From NCBI GenBank assembly GCA_016845145.1, contig JAERTE010000033.1:1-64000 (forward strand): 64,000 bases of DNA. The letters run 5' to 3'. A model generated the notes under the pieces. The model was not told where the DNA came from. It saw nothing but the letters and a program-made list of their open reading frames with translations, and did no database searches. Origin of the DNA: Rhodospirillaceae bacterium (GTDB taxonomy: Bacteria; Pseudomonadota; Alphaproteobacteria; Rhodospirillales; Casp-alpha2). Position numbers and translations under genes: made by a program. Numbering within the stretch: position 1 is the first letter of the stretch; the number at the start of each line of letters is the position of its first letter. Below, piece by piece: positions 1-7,535 of the stretch.

Positions 1-369
1 CAGCACGGCCTCGTTCACGTTGCCCAGCTTGTCCCACATGGTACGGCCCGCGGGGCCGCGCATTTCTTCCATGATCTGGTTGACGCGGTCTTCGGGCAGC
101 GCGCCCATCAGCAAGCGCTCGGTCGACGATACCGAACCCACGAGCCCGCCGGCCGATGACAGCTGGTCGGCGAACTCGACGAACAAGCGTTCCACCATGC
201 TCGAGTTGATCGAACCCAGCGACGCCATTGCCTGAGACAGTTCTCGAATCTCCTCGTCGTCCATCTTTTCGAACAACTGCGATGAATGCTGCTGACCAAT
301 GCCCAGCATAAAGATTGCGGCCTTCTGCATGCCGGCGAGTGATCGATAATCGTCTTTTACACGGGCCAT
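1..369 (-). CDS. fliG: Flagellar motor switch protein FliG (N-terminal part, cut by window edge)
   Basis: Only the first 123 residues are present; the gene runs off the left edge. FliG is the rotor switch protein that docks on the cytoplasmic face of the MS ring and couples to the stator. The visible part begins MARVKDDYRSLAGMQKAAIF and includes an EKMDDEEI segment near residue 35 and ALPEDRVNQIMEEM near residues 90-103, typical of the FliG N-terminal FliF-binding domain. The ATG at 369 lies 27 bases after the fliF stop codon, in the usual fliF-fliG order, so the two genes are almost certainly co-transcribed. The family assignment is clear; the middle and C-terminal torque-generating domains cannot be checked here. 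Confidence 0.95.
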   Translation of the reverse strand, partial: MARVKDDYRSLAGMQKAAIFMLGIGQQHSSQLFEKMDDEEIRELSQAMASLGSINSSMVERLFVEFADQLSSAGGLVGSVSSTERLLMGALPEDRVNQIMEEMRGPAGRTMWDKLGNVNEAVL

Positions 370-396
370 GGTCTGTGTTCCGTCTCGCTATTGGCG

Positions 397-2055
397 TTAG
401 GATTCCTGATACATCCAGGCACGTAAGATGGAAAGCGCCTCTTCCGGGTGCTTGTCGACAATCTCGCCGACTTTCTTCACGGATGATGCCTTCACGCGAC
501 CTTCCACACGATCGATATCGATGAGCTCCTCGAAGTGCTCTTCCTCCGGCCCCATTTCGGAGGGCGCGGGTACGCCGGCGTCGCCGGGACCGGCCAGGGC
601 CGGTCGGCCGGCGGTGTGATCGGCCAGCAATTGCTCGCCCATGGCCTGGGCCGAGGGAATGCTTTCCAAGGCGCGGGAAATCAACGGCCGGACCACGAGC
701 AACAGCACCAGCAGAACCACAATGATGATCACCAGCAATTCCGCGAACTGGAAGACGTCGTTTTTGGTCAGGCCGAATATCCACAGATCGATCGGCTCTT
801 CCGGCGGCACAAACTCGGCGAATTCCATGTTGATGACTTCGACGGTGTCACCGCGATCGGCATTGAAGCCGATAGCGCCGCGAACCAAGGTCGCCAGCAG
901 TTCCATTTCCTCGTCGGCGCGGGTTTGATACTGCATGTCGCCGTTGTCGTCTTCGACGCGCTTGCCGTCGACCAGTACAGCAACGGACATACGCTTGATC
1001 ACACCGGCCTCGCGAACGTGATTTTTTACGGTTTTTGATATCTCGAAGTTGACCGTCTCTTCCGTGCGGGTCTCGGCGGCCTGACTGGAGGCATTTTCGC
1101 CCGATTGCAGATTGGGGTCGGGCAAGTTGGTGCCGACAGATACCGGTGGCTGGCCTTCGGCATCCTTGGTGGATGCGGTTTGTTCGACGGTTTGCGTGGA
1201 GCGGACAACCTGTCCGTCCGGATCGTAAGATTCTTCCTGGGTGGAGATGCGATCGAAGTCCATCTCCACGTTGACTTCCGCGCGCACCTTGCCGAAACCA
1301 GCGGTTTTCTCCAACAGTTCCTCAATGGTCCGCGCCATGCGTCCTTCCAGCGAACGGCGGCGCTGGTCGGCCTTGAGCGCGATGGCCGCAGTAGAATCTT
1401 GGTCATCGAAAGCGCCGGCCAGCAGTTTACCTTTGTTGTCGACGACAGAAATCCGGTTCGGGGTCAAACCGGGGACTGCGGTGGCAACCAAGTGCTGGAT
1501 GGCGTTGACTTGCTCATTGTTGAGCCGTTTGGCGCCGCGCATGGAGAGCACCACGGATGCACTGGGTTCTTGTTTTTCACGGCTGAACAGTTCGCGTTTC
1601 GGCATCACCAGATGCACGCGCGCGGATTTGACGGTCGCGATGGTTTGAATGGTTGTGGATAGCTCGCCTTCCAAGGCGCGAACCAAATTTACATTTTGCA
1701 TGAAATTGGTGGTGCCGAGCGCTTCTTTGTCATCGAAAATCTCGTAGCCGATTTTGCCGCCGCCCGGCAGGCCCAGATCGGCAAGCGTCAGCAGGACACG
1801 GTTGGCTTCGTTGGCGGAGACCCAGATTTCAGAGCCACCCTTTCTCGATTCATAGGGTACACCCATGGATCCCAGCTGACTGACAATTTTGTTTGAGTCG
1901 CCGGAATCGAGTTCACCATACAGGCGCTGCATGGCGGGCGTTGATATCTTGCCGATGACAAGAATGAAGCCCACCACCATTGCAATCATGACGCCGCCGA
2001 AGATGGCGAGCCTCATGGGCCCAAGATTTCTGAGAGCTTGTGCGATTGTTTCCAC
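397..2055 (-). CDS. fliF: Flagellar MS-ring protein FliF
   Basis: FliF polymerises in the inner membrane to form the MS ring, the base on which the export gate and rotor assemble. The 552 residues match the family length. A first membrane segment lies at about residues 14-36 (MRLAIFGGVMIAMVVGFILV), followed by the periplasmic YscJ/FliF ring-building domains, a low-complexity linker at about 290-330, a second membrane segment at about 440-463 and a cytoplasmic tail ending in SILRAWMYQES, the FliG-binding end. The start is GTG at 2055, with a GGGG stretch about 10 bases upstream. It precedes fliG by 27 bases. The 163-base leader contains a small hairpin (GGAGA-AAA-TCTCC, 2086-2098). No convincing sigma-54 site was found before it. 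Confidence 0.96.
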   Translation of the reverse strand: METIAQALRNLGPMRLAIFGGVMIAMVVGFILVIGKISTPAMQRLYGELDSGDSNKIVSQLGSMGVPYESRKGGSEIWVSANEANRVLLTLADLGLPGGGKIGYEIFDDKEALGTTNFMQNVNLVRALEGELSTTIQTIATVKSARVHLVMPKRELFSREKQEPSASVVLSMRGAKRLNNEQVNAIQHLVATAVPGLTPNRISVVDNKGKLLAGAFDDQDSTAAIALKADQRRRSLEGRMARTIEELLEKTAGFGKVRAEVNVEMDFDRISTQEESYDPDGQVVRSTQTVEQTASTKDAEGQPPVSVGTNLPDPNLQSGENASSQAAETRTEETVNFEISKTVKNHVREAGVIKRMSVAVLVDGKRVEDDNGDMQYQTRADEEMELLATLVRGAIGFNADRGDTVEVINMEFAEFVPPEEPIDLWIFGLTKNDVFQFAELLVIIIVVLLVLLLVVRPLISRALESIPSAQAMGEQLLADHTAGRPALAGPGDAGVPAPSEMGPEEEHFEELIDIDRVEGRVKASSVKKVGEIVDKHPEEALSILRAWMYQES

Positions 2056-2218
2056 GTCGAACCCCGTTTTTTAACCCATTGCCGCGGAGAAAATCTCCAC
2101 TTGGCGGCGCTACGTATCCCGCGCGGCGCTACCCGTCCTTATCCACGCTTCGATGGTAAGGTTTGGAGTCTGAAGAAGAGGTTAACAGTGGGCAAAAATT
2201 GCCTATCGGCGATCAAGC

Positions 2219-2539
2219 CTAGGCTTGGCGATATTTTTTCAGGCGCGTGGCGCGCAAGCCCTCCATGCCATGGCTTTCGAGCAAGCGTTGCCAGGATCGG
2301 AACTCATCGATCGTCAAATCGTAACGTTTCAACGCTTCGTCGAGGCTGATCAACCCGCCACGAACCCCGGCGACGACCTCTGCCTTGCGTCGCACCACCC
2401 AACGCTTGGTGCCGGGCGGCGGCAAGTCACGGCGCGATAGCGGCGCACCTGTTGGGCCGGCGATGGATTTCGGCACCACCGTCAAGGCTTCTCGTTGGGC
2501 CTCTGGGGCCGATGACAGATCCGTATGTTGTTGTCTCAT
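2219..2539 (-). CDS. sciP: SciP-like CtrA inhibitor (DUF1153 family)
   Basis: This is a 106-residue protein whose C-terminal two thirds (about residues 44-104, KRWVVRRKAEVVAGVRGGLI to RATRLKKYRQ) is the DUF1153 helix-turn-helix domain. In Caulobacter, SciP binds CtrA and blocks its activation of flagellar and cell-cycle promoters in swarmer cells. The basic RRKAEVV helix and the LDEALKRY-LTIDEF-SW pattern are the visible hallmarks. The N-terminal 40 residues are disordered and Pro/Ala-rich, so the exact start is uncertain; the ATG at 2539 lacks a well-spaced ribosome site. The stop codon lies inside a 12-base palindrome (AAGCCTAGGCTT, 2215-2226). It lies immediately upstream of fliF, which supports a role in timing flagellar expression. 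Confidence 0.88.
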   Translation of the reverse strand: MRQQHTDLSSAPEAQREALTVVPKSIAGPTGAPLSRRDLPPPGTKRWVVRRKAEVVAGVRGGLISLDEALKRYDLTIDEFRSWQRLLESHGMEGLRATRLKKYRQA

Positions 2540-2603
2540 GGTAATTGTTAATTGACTTCCCTCGGGTTCGGATCGAGTTCACTTGCACGCTAACGGAAGC
2601 CTG

Positions 2604-2618
2604 TTAAGGAATGCCTAA
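2604..2618. promoter_or_regulatory. Possible CtrA-binding box upstream of sciP
   Basis: TTAAGGAATGCCTAA fits the palindromic CtrA consensus TTAA-N7-TTAA with one mismatch. It lies 65 bases before the sciP start and about 120 bases before the divergent TPR-glycosyltransferase gene. A one-mismatch hit to an eight-base motif is expected by chance every few kilobases, so the support comes mainly from its position in front of a CtrA-regulon gene. Confidence 0.3.
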
Positions 2619-2734
2619 AAAGTAAGGTTAAAGCTTGGTAACCATGTTTTCCGCCATGTTCATTCCTGGTTTATTCCAGGTTCATTTACGGCGGGTAGGG
2701 GGGGTGGTAACGTTCTTCGCCCGATATCAAATCA

Positions 2735-4285
2735 TTGAATCCAAGGTTTGTCTCAGCCGTGAAACCCCTGCCGAAACACTTGACCGAGCCGCTTCGTCGC
2801 GCCCTCGAACATCACCGCGCCAGCGACTGGGAGGCGGCGGAGGAAATTTACGCCAGCATTATTGATGACGCGGCTGATCATGAGGTGGTGCTGTCGAGTT
2901 ACGGATCGGCAATTCTGGCGCAAGACCGGCCCGAGGAAGCATTGCCCATCCTGGAGCAAGCCGTTGCCGCCGAGCCGGGTTATCCGCAGGCGCATATTTA
3001 TTTGGGCGAGGCCTACCGCCAATTGACGCGCTTTGATGAGGCATTGGCGGAAATTCGTCGCGGTCTGGCGATCAATCCAAAATATCTGGACGCACAAATC
3101 GGGTTGGGTGATTTGCTGGTAGATCTGTATCGATTGGACGAAGCGCTCGAGGCGTTTGACGTGGCTATGGATATGAAACCCGGTAGTCCTCTCATCGGCA
3201 CCAAGCGCGCACAGGTGAGGTTTTATCTGGGCGATATTGAAACCGCGGAGGCGGAAATCCGTGACATCGTGGCGCGCTATCCGGCGCATCCGGAAGCTCA
3301 CTGGGTGCTGTCTTGTATTTGTCTCGCACAAGGGTGTTACCAGGAGGGATGGCGGGAATATGCATCCCGATGGGATATCGCAAAGGTTCCTCCGGCGACT
3401 TCGCGTGTCGATATGCCGCTCTGGCAAGGAGATAGCCTAAAAGGCAAGCGGTTGCTGGTTTGGCCAGAACAGGGACTGGGCGATGAAATCATGTTCGCAA
3501 CTTGCTTGCCGCACCTGCTGGCGCGGGCCGAGCCGGACCTATGTGTCTATGTCTGTGATTGGCGCCTGGCACCACTTTTCTCTCGGACATTTCCAGATGT
3601 GACGGTCGTGCCGACCGAGAAGTCGGAAGTCGAAGGAGTCTCGCTGCAGGTGCCAAGATTTGATGAACAAGTCTGTTGCGGTGACCTTCCCGGATTTTTT
3701 CGCAACACTGCCGATGATTTTCATGACCCTCTGCCGAGATTTGTGCCTGACCCGGACAAGCTTGCGAAATGGCGCTCCCGGCTGGACGCGCTTGGGCCTG
3801 GGCTGAAAATCGGTATCGCATGGCGCGGCGGGATGACATTGCGCATCCGTAGCCGGAAATCGGCACCGTTGGATTTCATGCCTGAGTTGCTGCAGACACC
3901 CGGCGTGCATTTCATCAATCTGCAATACGGTGATGTCGCCGACGATCTGGCGACAATGGAAGCTGCCAGCGGCGTGAAAATTCACCATTGGGACGATCTC
4001 GATGCGATTGCTGATCCGGACGATCAATTTGCGCAAGTTGCGTGTCTGGATCTCGTCGTCCAGACCAGCAATGCTTCGGCGCACATGGCCGGTGCGTTGG
4101 GCGTGCCGGTGTGGAACATGATCCCGTATATCCCCGAGTGGCGTTGGCTATTGGAGGGAGACCGTTGCCTCTGGTATCCATCCATGCGCCTGTTCCGCCA
4201 ACCCGAAATTGGTAATTGGGCGCCGGTGTTTTCCGAAATCGCAGTTGAACTTCGCGAATTTGCTGCCGAAGGGTCTGCTGCATAA
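2735..4285 (+). CDS. TPR repeat glycosyltransferase, FlmG-like architecture (copy 1)
   Basis: This is a 516-residue soluble protein. Residues 15-205 are tetratricopeptide repeats (for example YPQAHIYLGEAYRQLTRFDE). Residues 228-500 form a GT-B-like domain of the heptosyltransferase/GT9 type, opening with PLWQGDSLKGKRLLVWPEQG and a conserved EQGLGDE at 245-251, and closing with GALGVPVW-MIPYIPEWRW. The order TPR then GT matches Caulobacter FlmG, a cytoplasmic enzyme that binds flagellin through its N-terminal domain and attaches a nonulosonic acid. The first start is TTG at 2735; GTG at 2759 is an in-frame alternative, and neither has a strong ribosome site. It is divergent from sciP and convergent with flgE. 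The flagellin target is inferred from architecture and location. Confidence 0.8.
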   Translation: MNPRFVSAVKPLPKHLTEPLRRALEHHRASDWEAAEEIYASIIDDAADHEVVLSSYGSAILAQDRPEEALPILEQAVAAEPGYPQAHIYLGEAYRQLTRFDEALAEIRRGLAINPKYLDAQIGLGDLLVDLYRLDEALEAFDVAMDMKPGSPLIGTKRAQVRFYLGDIETAEAEIRDIVARYPAHPEAHWVLSCICLAQGCYQEGWREYASRWDIAKVPPATSRVDMPLWQGDSLKGKRLLVWPEQGLGDEIMFATCLPHLLARAEPDLCVYVCDWRLAPLFSRTFPDVTVVPTEKSEVEGVSLQVPRFDEQVCCGDLPGFFRNTADDFHDPLPRFVPDPDKLAKWRSRLDALGPGLKIGIAWRGGMTLRIRSRKSAPLDFMPELLQTPGVHFINLQYGDVADDLATMEAASGVKIHHWDDLDAIADPDDQFAQVACLDLVVQTSNASAHMAGALGVPVWNMIPYIPEWRWLLEGDRCLWYPSMRLFRQPEIGNWAPVFSEIAVELREFAAEGSAA

Positions 4286-4303
4286 CCTGAATGCAAAGAC
4301 CGA

Positions 4304-4335
4304 GGCCCGGCATCGGATTGAACCGATGCCGGGCC
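4304..4335. terminator. Bidirectional hairpin terminator between convergent genes
   Basis: A perfect 13-base stem (GGCCCGGCATCGG paired with CCGATGCCGGGCC) with a six-base loop (4317-4322) lies between the ends of the rightward TPR-glycosyltransferase gene and the leftward flgE gene. A short T-containing tail (CCTGTTT) follows on the plus strand. The strong stem and position suit termination in both directions. Confidence 0.75.
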
Positions 4336-4365
4336 CCTGTTTGGGACGGTGCGTTGTGGAACCGT

Positions 4366-6723
4366 CTAGCGTTTCGTTCTCAGTAGTTCCTCAAGCATTT
4401 CATCCGCTGTGGAGATGATTTTCGCCGATGCGGAGAAGGCGCGCTGCACGACGATCATCTTGGTGAATTCCTCACCGATATCGACCGTGGATTGCTCTAG
4501 CGAGGATTGAACCACCTGGCCGGCGGGGCCGTTGTCGGCCTCGCGGAGCGTCGCGTCGCCCGATGCCTGGGTCGCATTCCAGACGTTACCTGTTCGGTTG
4601 TCGAGCGCGTTGACGTTAACGAAGGTGGCAATCGGGATTTTGTACACCGGCCGCGTTTCGCCGTTATCGAACAGCGCCGTGACTAGCCCCTTTGCATCGA
4701 CCGTGACGCCGGCAAAGGTGCCGAACTGCGAGCCGTCTGTGGTGATGAACACCGGCGTGAACTCAGCGCCGAACTGGGTCATGCCGTTGGATTCATTGAC
4801 CGTGCCCAGATCAAGAGTGATTTGTTCAGTCCGGCTCGGATCATCATCCATATCGAAGGCACCGTTCTCGAACCCGAGGATTTCCACTTCGGCTACGTTG
4901 AACGTTGTCGGAATGCCGTCGGAATTGAAAATGATCGCGTTGGATTTATCGATGGTGAAAGCAGTTGTCTCCAGTGCTGCGTATTGGGTGCCGGAATCGG
5001 GTTCCGATATCTTGGCGCGCAGCGCAGCTGAACTGGCCTGGACGGTGTAGGCCGACGATAGGTTGCTGAGAACCAGCGTGTTGGAGCTGTTGACGGCGAC
5101 GGTCGTTGCATCGCGGTTGGCGGTACGGGTCCGCACCGTGTTGGCGCCCGCAGCGAAGTTCGCGTCCTGGCCTTCGATGGCGTTCTCCAGATCGGTCAGG
5201 ATGTCATGCAAGACGATGGCAGTCGCGTCGCCAACAGCGACATCGGTCGTACTTGTCGTGGTTACGGCAGTGCCGATTTCAATTTTCGACCCCGTTGCGT
5301 TGACGGATGCGATGGTGAATGGCGTGCCGTTGTTGGTCACGCCACCCAGGGTGATGATGTCGCCGGGCTGGAAGTTGGTGAACGGCGTGCCAGTGGAGTT
5401 GATGGTGGTCGTGCTGAATGTCAGGTTGCCAAGCGACGCGCTGCCGATCGTCGTCGTCATGGAAACGGTCGTGTTGGCGCCGGCCGAATCGGAGGCTTCT
5501 GCCGTAGAGAAAGTATAGGTATTGCCGTTGATGGTGAGTGTGTCGCCGTGCGCGGGCGGAGAGGAAAACGTGAATTGTTCGTAGTCGCGGTAATCGCCAT
5601 TGGTCTTTCGCACGGTGAACGAGGTTTCTTGGCGCGTGGCGAATGTGCCGGATGTCGTCAGCAAACCCGCCGGGTTTACGACCATGCCGGTTTGGCTGGT
5701 TTGGCCCGTGCCGTCCTCCGTGAACAGCAGCGCGGCGGAGTTGCCCGGGTTCAACTTCACGCGGTTATTGATGGTGTCGAAGTCCGAATCCGAAGCGATG
5801 ATCTTGTTTAGCAGAGCTGTTACGTCCCCGGCAATCGAGGTCGAGGCACTGGTGTCCACTTGTTTCAGGGTCGCCGTTTCGGTTACGGATGAATTCGAGT
5901 CGATTTCGTAGGTAATGCCCTCGATGACCACCGTGGCCCCGTCAGCCGGACGGGCGGTGAATTCCAATTGACCGATGCTTTTGAACGAGTTGCCCGACGA
6001 GTCTTCCAGCGTCAGTACCTCGGTGCCTTGCGGCGGATTGGCAGTGATGTCCCACTGGTTGTCTCGGTCGGTCTTGGTATAGACGTAACTCATGGTGTTG
6101 GCGTTGCCGAGCGTATCGAAGAACTGCACGTCGGTTTTGTGGGTGACCCCGGCCGAATCGTTGGAAGGTAGGTTGGCGCCGATGGCGATGTTGGTCGTCG
6201 CCGCCGCGGTGCCGCCGACCCGGTTCAGGTTCACGGTCGCCAGGTAGTCGGTGGAAATGACGTTCTGGTTGGGGATGGTCAGCGAAGCGTTGTTCGGTGT
6301 GACGGAGCCCAAGGCGGTTACCGGCCAGGCCTGGAGGTAGAACCCGGACGTGTTGCGGAGAAAGCCTTCGTTGTCTTGGAAGAAGGAACCGGCGCGGGAA
6401 TAGAGGAACTCGTTGTTGATCGTCGGCGTGTTGGCCTCGTTGACCACGAAATAGCCGGAACCGGAAATGGCGATGTCGGTTTGCGAGGTGGAAGATTGCA
6501 GCAAACCCTGCACGCCGGTATCGGTGCGTGGTTTCGATTGCACACCACCCGCTGAATACAGCGTTGTCGACGTCTGTTTGGTGACCAGCGTCTGGAAGTT
6601 GACGATGGTGGTCTTGTAACCGATCGTCGAAACGTTGGTGATATTATCCGAAATGGCGCCCATGGCGCTCGATTGCGCCGTTAGGCCGGAAACGCCTGAA
6701 CTCAGTGAACCAAACAGTGTCAT
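4366..6723 (-). CDS. flgE: Flagellar hook protein FlgE (long form)
   Basis: FlgE polymerises into the curved hook joining rod and filament. At 785 residues it is much longer than the roughly 400-residue enteric protein; large variable middle regions are common in alphaproteobacteria. The N-terminal D0 region includes SDNITNVSTIGYKTT (residues 25-39), the D1 part includes ISGSGYFVVNE, and the C-terminal D0 helix ends QRAFSASAKIISTADEMLEE. The middle (about 240-640) is a Ser/Thr-rich beta domain holding one copy of a roughly 40-residue repeat that also occurs in FlgL. A strong AAGGAGGAAG ribosome site precedes the ATG at 6723. It is the last gene of the fliK-flgD-flgE operon. Confidence 0.95.
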   Translation of the reverse strand: MTLFGSLSSGVSGLTAQSSAMGAISDNITNVSTIGYKTTIVNFQTLVTKQTSTTLYSAGGVQSKPRTDTGVQGLLQSSTSQTDIAISGSGYFVVNEANTPTINNEFLYSRAGSFFQDNEGFLRNTSGFYLQAWPVTALGSVTPNNASLTIPNQNVISTDYLATVNLNRVGGTAAATTNIAIGANLPSNDSAGVTHKTDVQFFDTLGNANTMSYVYTKTDRDNQWDITANPPQGTEVLTLEDSSGNSFKSIGQLEFTARPADGATVVIEGITYEIDSNSSVTETATLKQVDTSASTSIAGDVTALLNKIIASDSDFDTINNRVKLNPGNSAALLFTEDGTGQTSQTGMVVNPAGLLTTSGTFATRQETSFTVRKTNGDYRDYEQFTFSSPPAHGDTLTINGNTYTFSTAEASDSAGANTTVSMTTTIGSASLGNLTFSTTTINSTGTPFTNFQPGDIITLGGVTNNGTPFTIASVNATGSKIEIGTAVTTTSTTDVAVGDATAIVLHDILTDLENAIEGQDANFAAGANTVRTRTANRDATTVAVNSSNTLVLSNLSSAYTVQASSAALRAKISEPDSGTQYAALETTAFTIDKSNAIIFNSDGIPTTFNVAEVEILGFENGAFDMDDDPSRTEQITLDLGTVNESNGMTQFGAEFTPVFITTDGSQFGTFAGVTVDAKGLVTALFDNGETRPVYKIPIATFVNVNALDNRTGNVWNATQASGDATLREADNGPAGQVVQSSLEQSTVDIGEEFTKMIVVQRAFSASAKIISTADEMLEELLRTKR
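5260..5382 (-). repeat. FlgE copy of the FlgL-type 40-residue repeat
   Basis: FlgE residues 448-488 follow the same pattern as seven repeats in FlgL: F-x-N-x-x-x-G-D-x-I-T-L, then x-x-N-N-G-T-x-F-T-I-A-S-V, then G-S-K-I-x-I. The match was found by eye at protein level. Confidence 0.6.
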
Positions 6724-6823
6724 TTTCTTCCTCCTTACCTTTGCCCAGCTCCGCTGCCGGTCAAAAAATCCTTCAAAATATGTTCATCATCGGCGACCGG
6801 TTGTTGGCGCCGTGTGGTCGTCC

Positions 6824-7510
6824 CTAATTCGTTGTCGTTTCTGCCGGTTTCTTGACCGACAGAATCTTGTCAACGTTGATGCCCAGATTGTCGCCGACGA
6901 ACAGCTCGGTCTCGCCGTTGTCGACGCCGGCGCCGGTGACCGTGCCGAACACGGTGTATTCGACTTCAGCCAGCTTATCGAAGGCGTCTTTGGCGCTGAT
7001 CAGCAGCGTGTAGACGCCGTCCGGCACCTGGTTGCCGTTCTTGTCCAGGCCGTTCCACGTAAATGAATGGGTGCCGGCGTTGGTTTCGGCGTCGTTGAAG
7101 TACACATTCAAACCGGCAGAGTTGGCGATGTTGATGGTCGCGTCTCTGACGCCCGGTGGAATGGTGTAGGTAAATTCGGCGGTTCCGTTCTCTACCGGCA
7201 TCTTCTGGCTGGTGAATTCGATGCGGTTGCCGATGAAGTCCACCATCTGCGATATCTGGCTGGTTTCCTGCAGGTTCAGCAGCTTTTCCAGGTTGGAGTT
7301 CTGGAAGATCTGCTGTTCCACGCTGGCGAACTGCACCAGTTGCGACGTAAATTCATTGGCATCCAAGGGGTCCAGCGGGTCCTGGTTCTGCAACTGCGCC
7401 ACCAGAAGATTGAGGAACTGATTAAGATCGTCATCAAGCTTCGCCTGAGCTTGCGCCGATTGCGAGCCCTCGGCGGCGGTGGAGGTGTTGACGTTGCTGA
7501 TAATGGGCAT
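6824..7510 (-). CDS. flgD: Flagellar hook-capping protein FlgD
   Basis: FlgD forms the temporary cap at the growing hook tip and guides FlgE assembly. The N-terminal core reads DDDLNQFLNLLVAQLQNQDP (about residues 25-44), followed by LDANEFTSQLVQFASVEQQ, the diagnostic FlgD motif. The C-terminal half (about 110-215) carries the FlgD immunoglobulin-like/Tudor region with FTWNGLDKNGNQVPDGVYTL. The length of 228 is normal. AGGAGA lies about 9 bases before the ATG at 7510. It sits 25 bases downstream of fliK and 100 bases upstream of flgE, the usual operon order for hook length control, cap and hook. Confidence 0.96.
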   Translation of the reverse strand: MPIISNVNTSTAAEGSQSAQAQAKLDDDLNQFLNLLVAQLQNQDPLDPLDANEFTSQLVQFASVEQQIFQNSNLEKLLNLQETSQISQMVDFIGNRIEFTSQKMPVENGTAEFTYTIPPGVRDATINIANSAGLNVYFNDAETNAGTHSFTWNGLDKNGNQVPDGVYTLLISAKDAFDKLAEVEYTVFGTVTGAGVDNGETELFVGDNLGINVDKILSVKKPAETTTN

Positions 7511-7535
7511 GGGCTGTCTCCTAGGGCGCGCGCGC

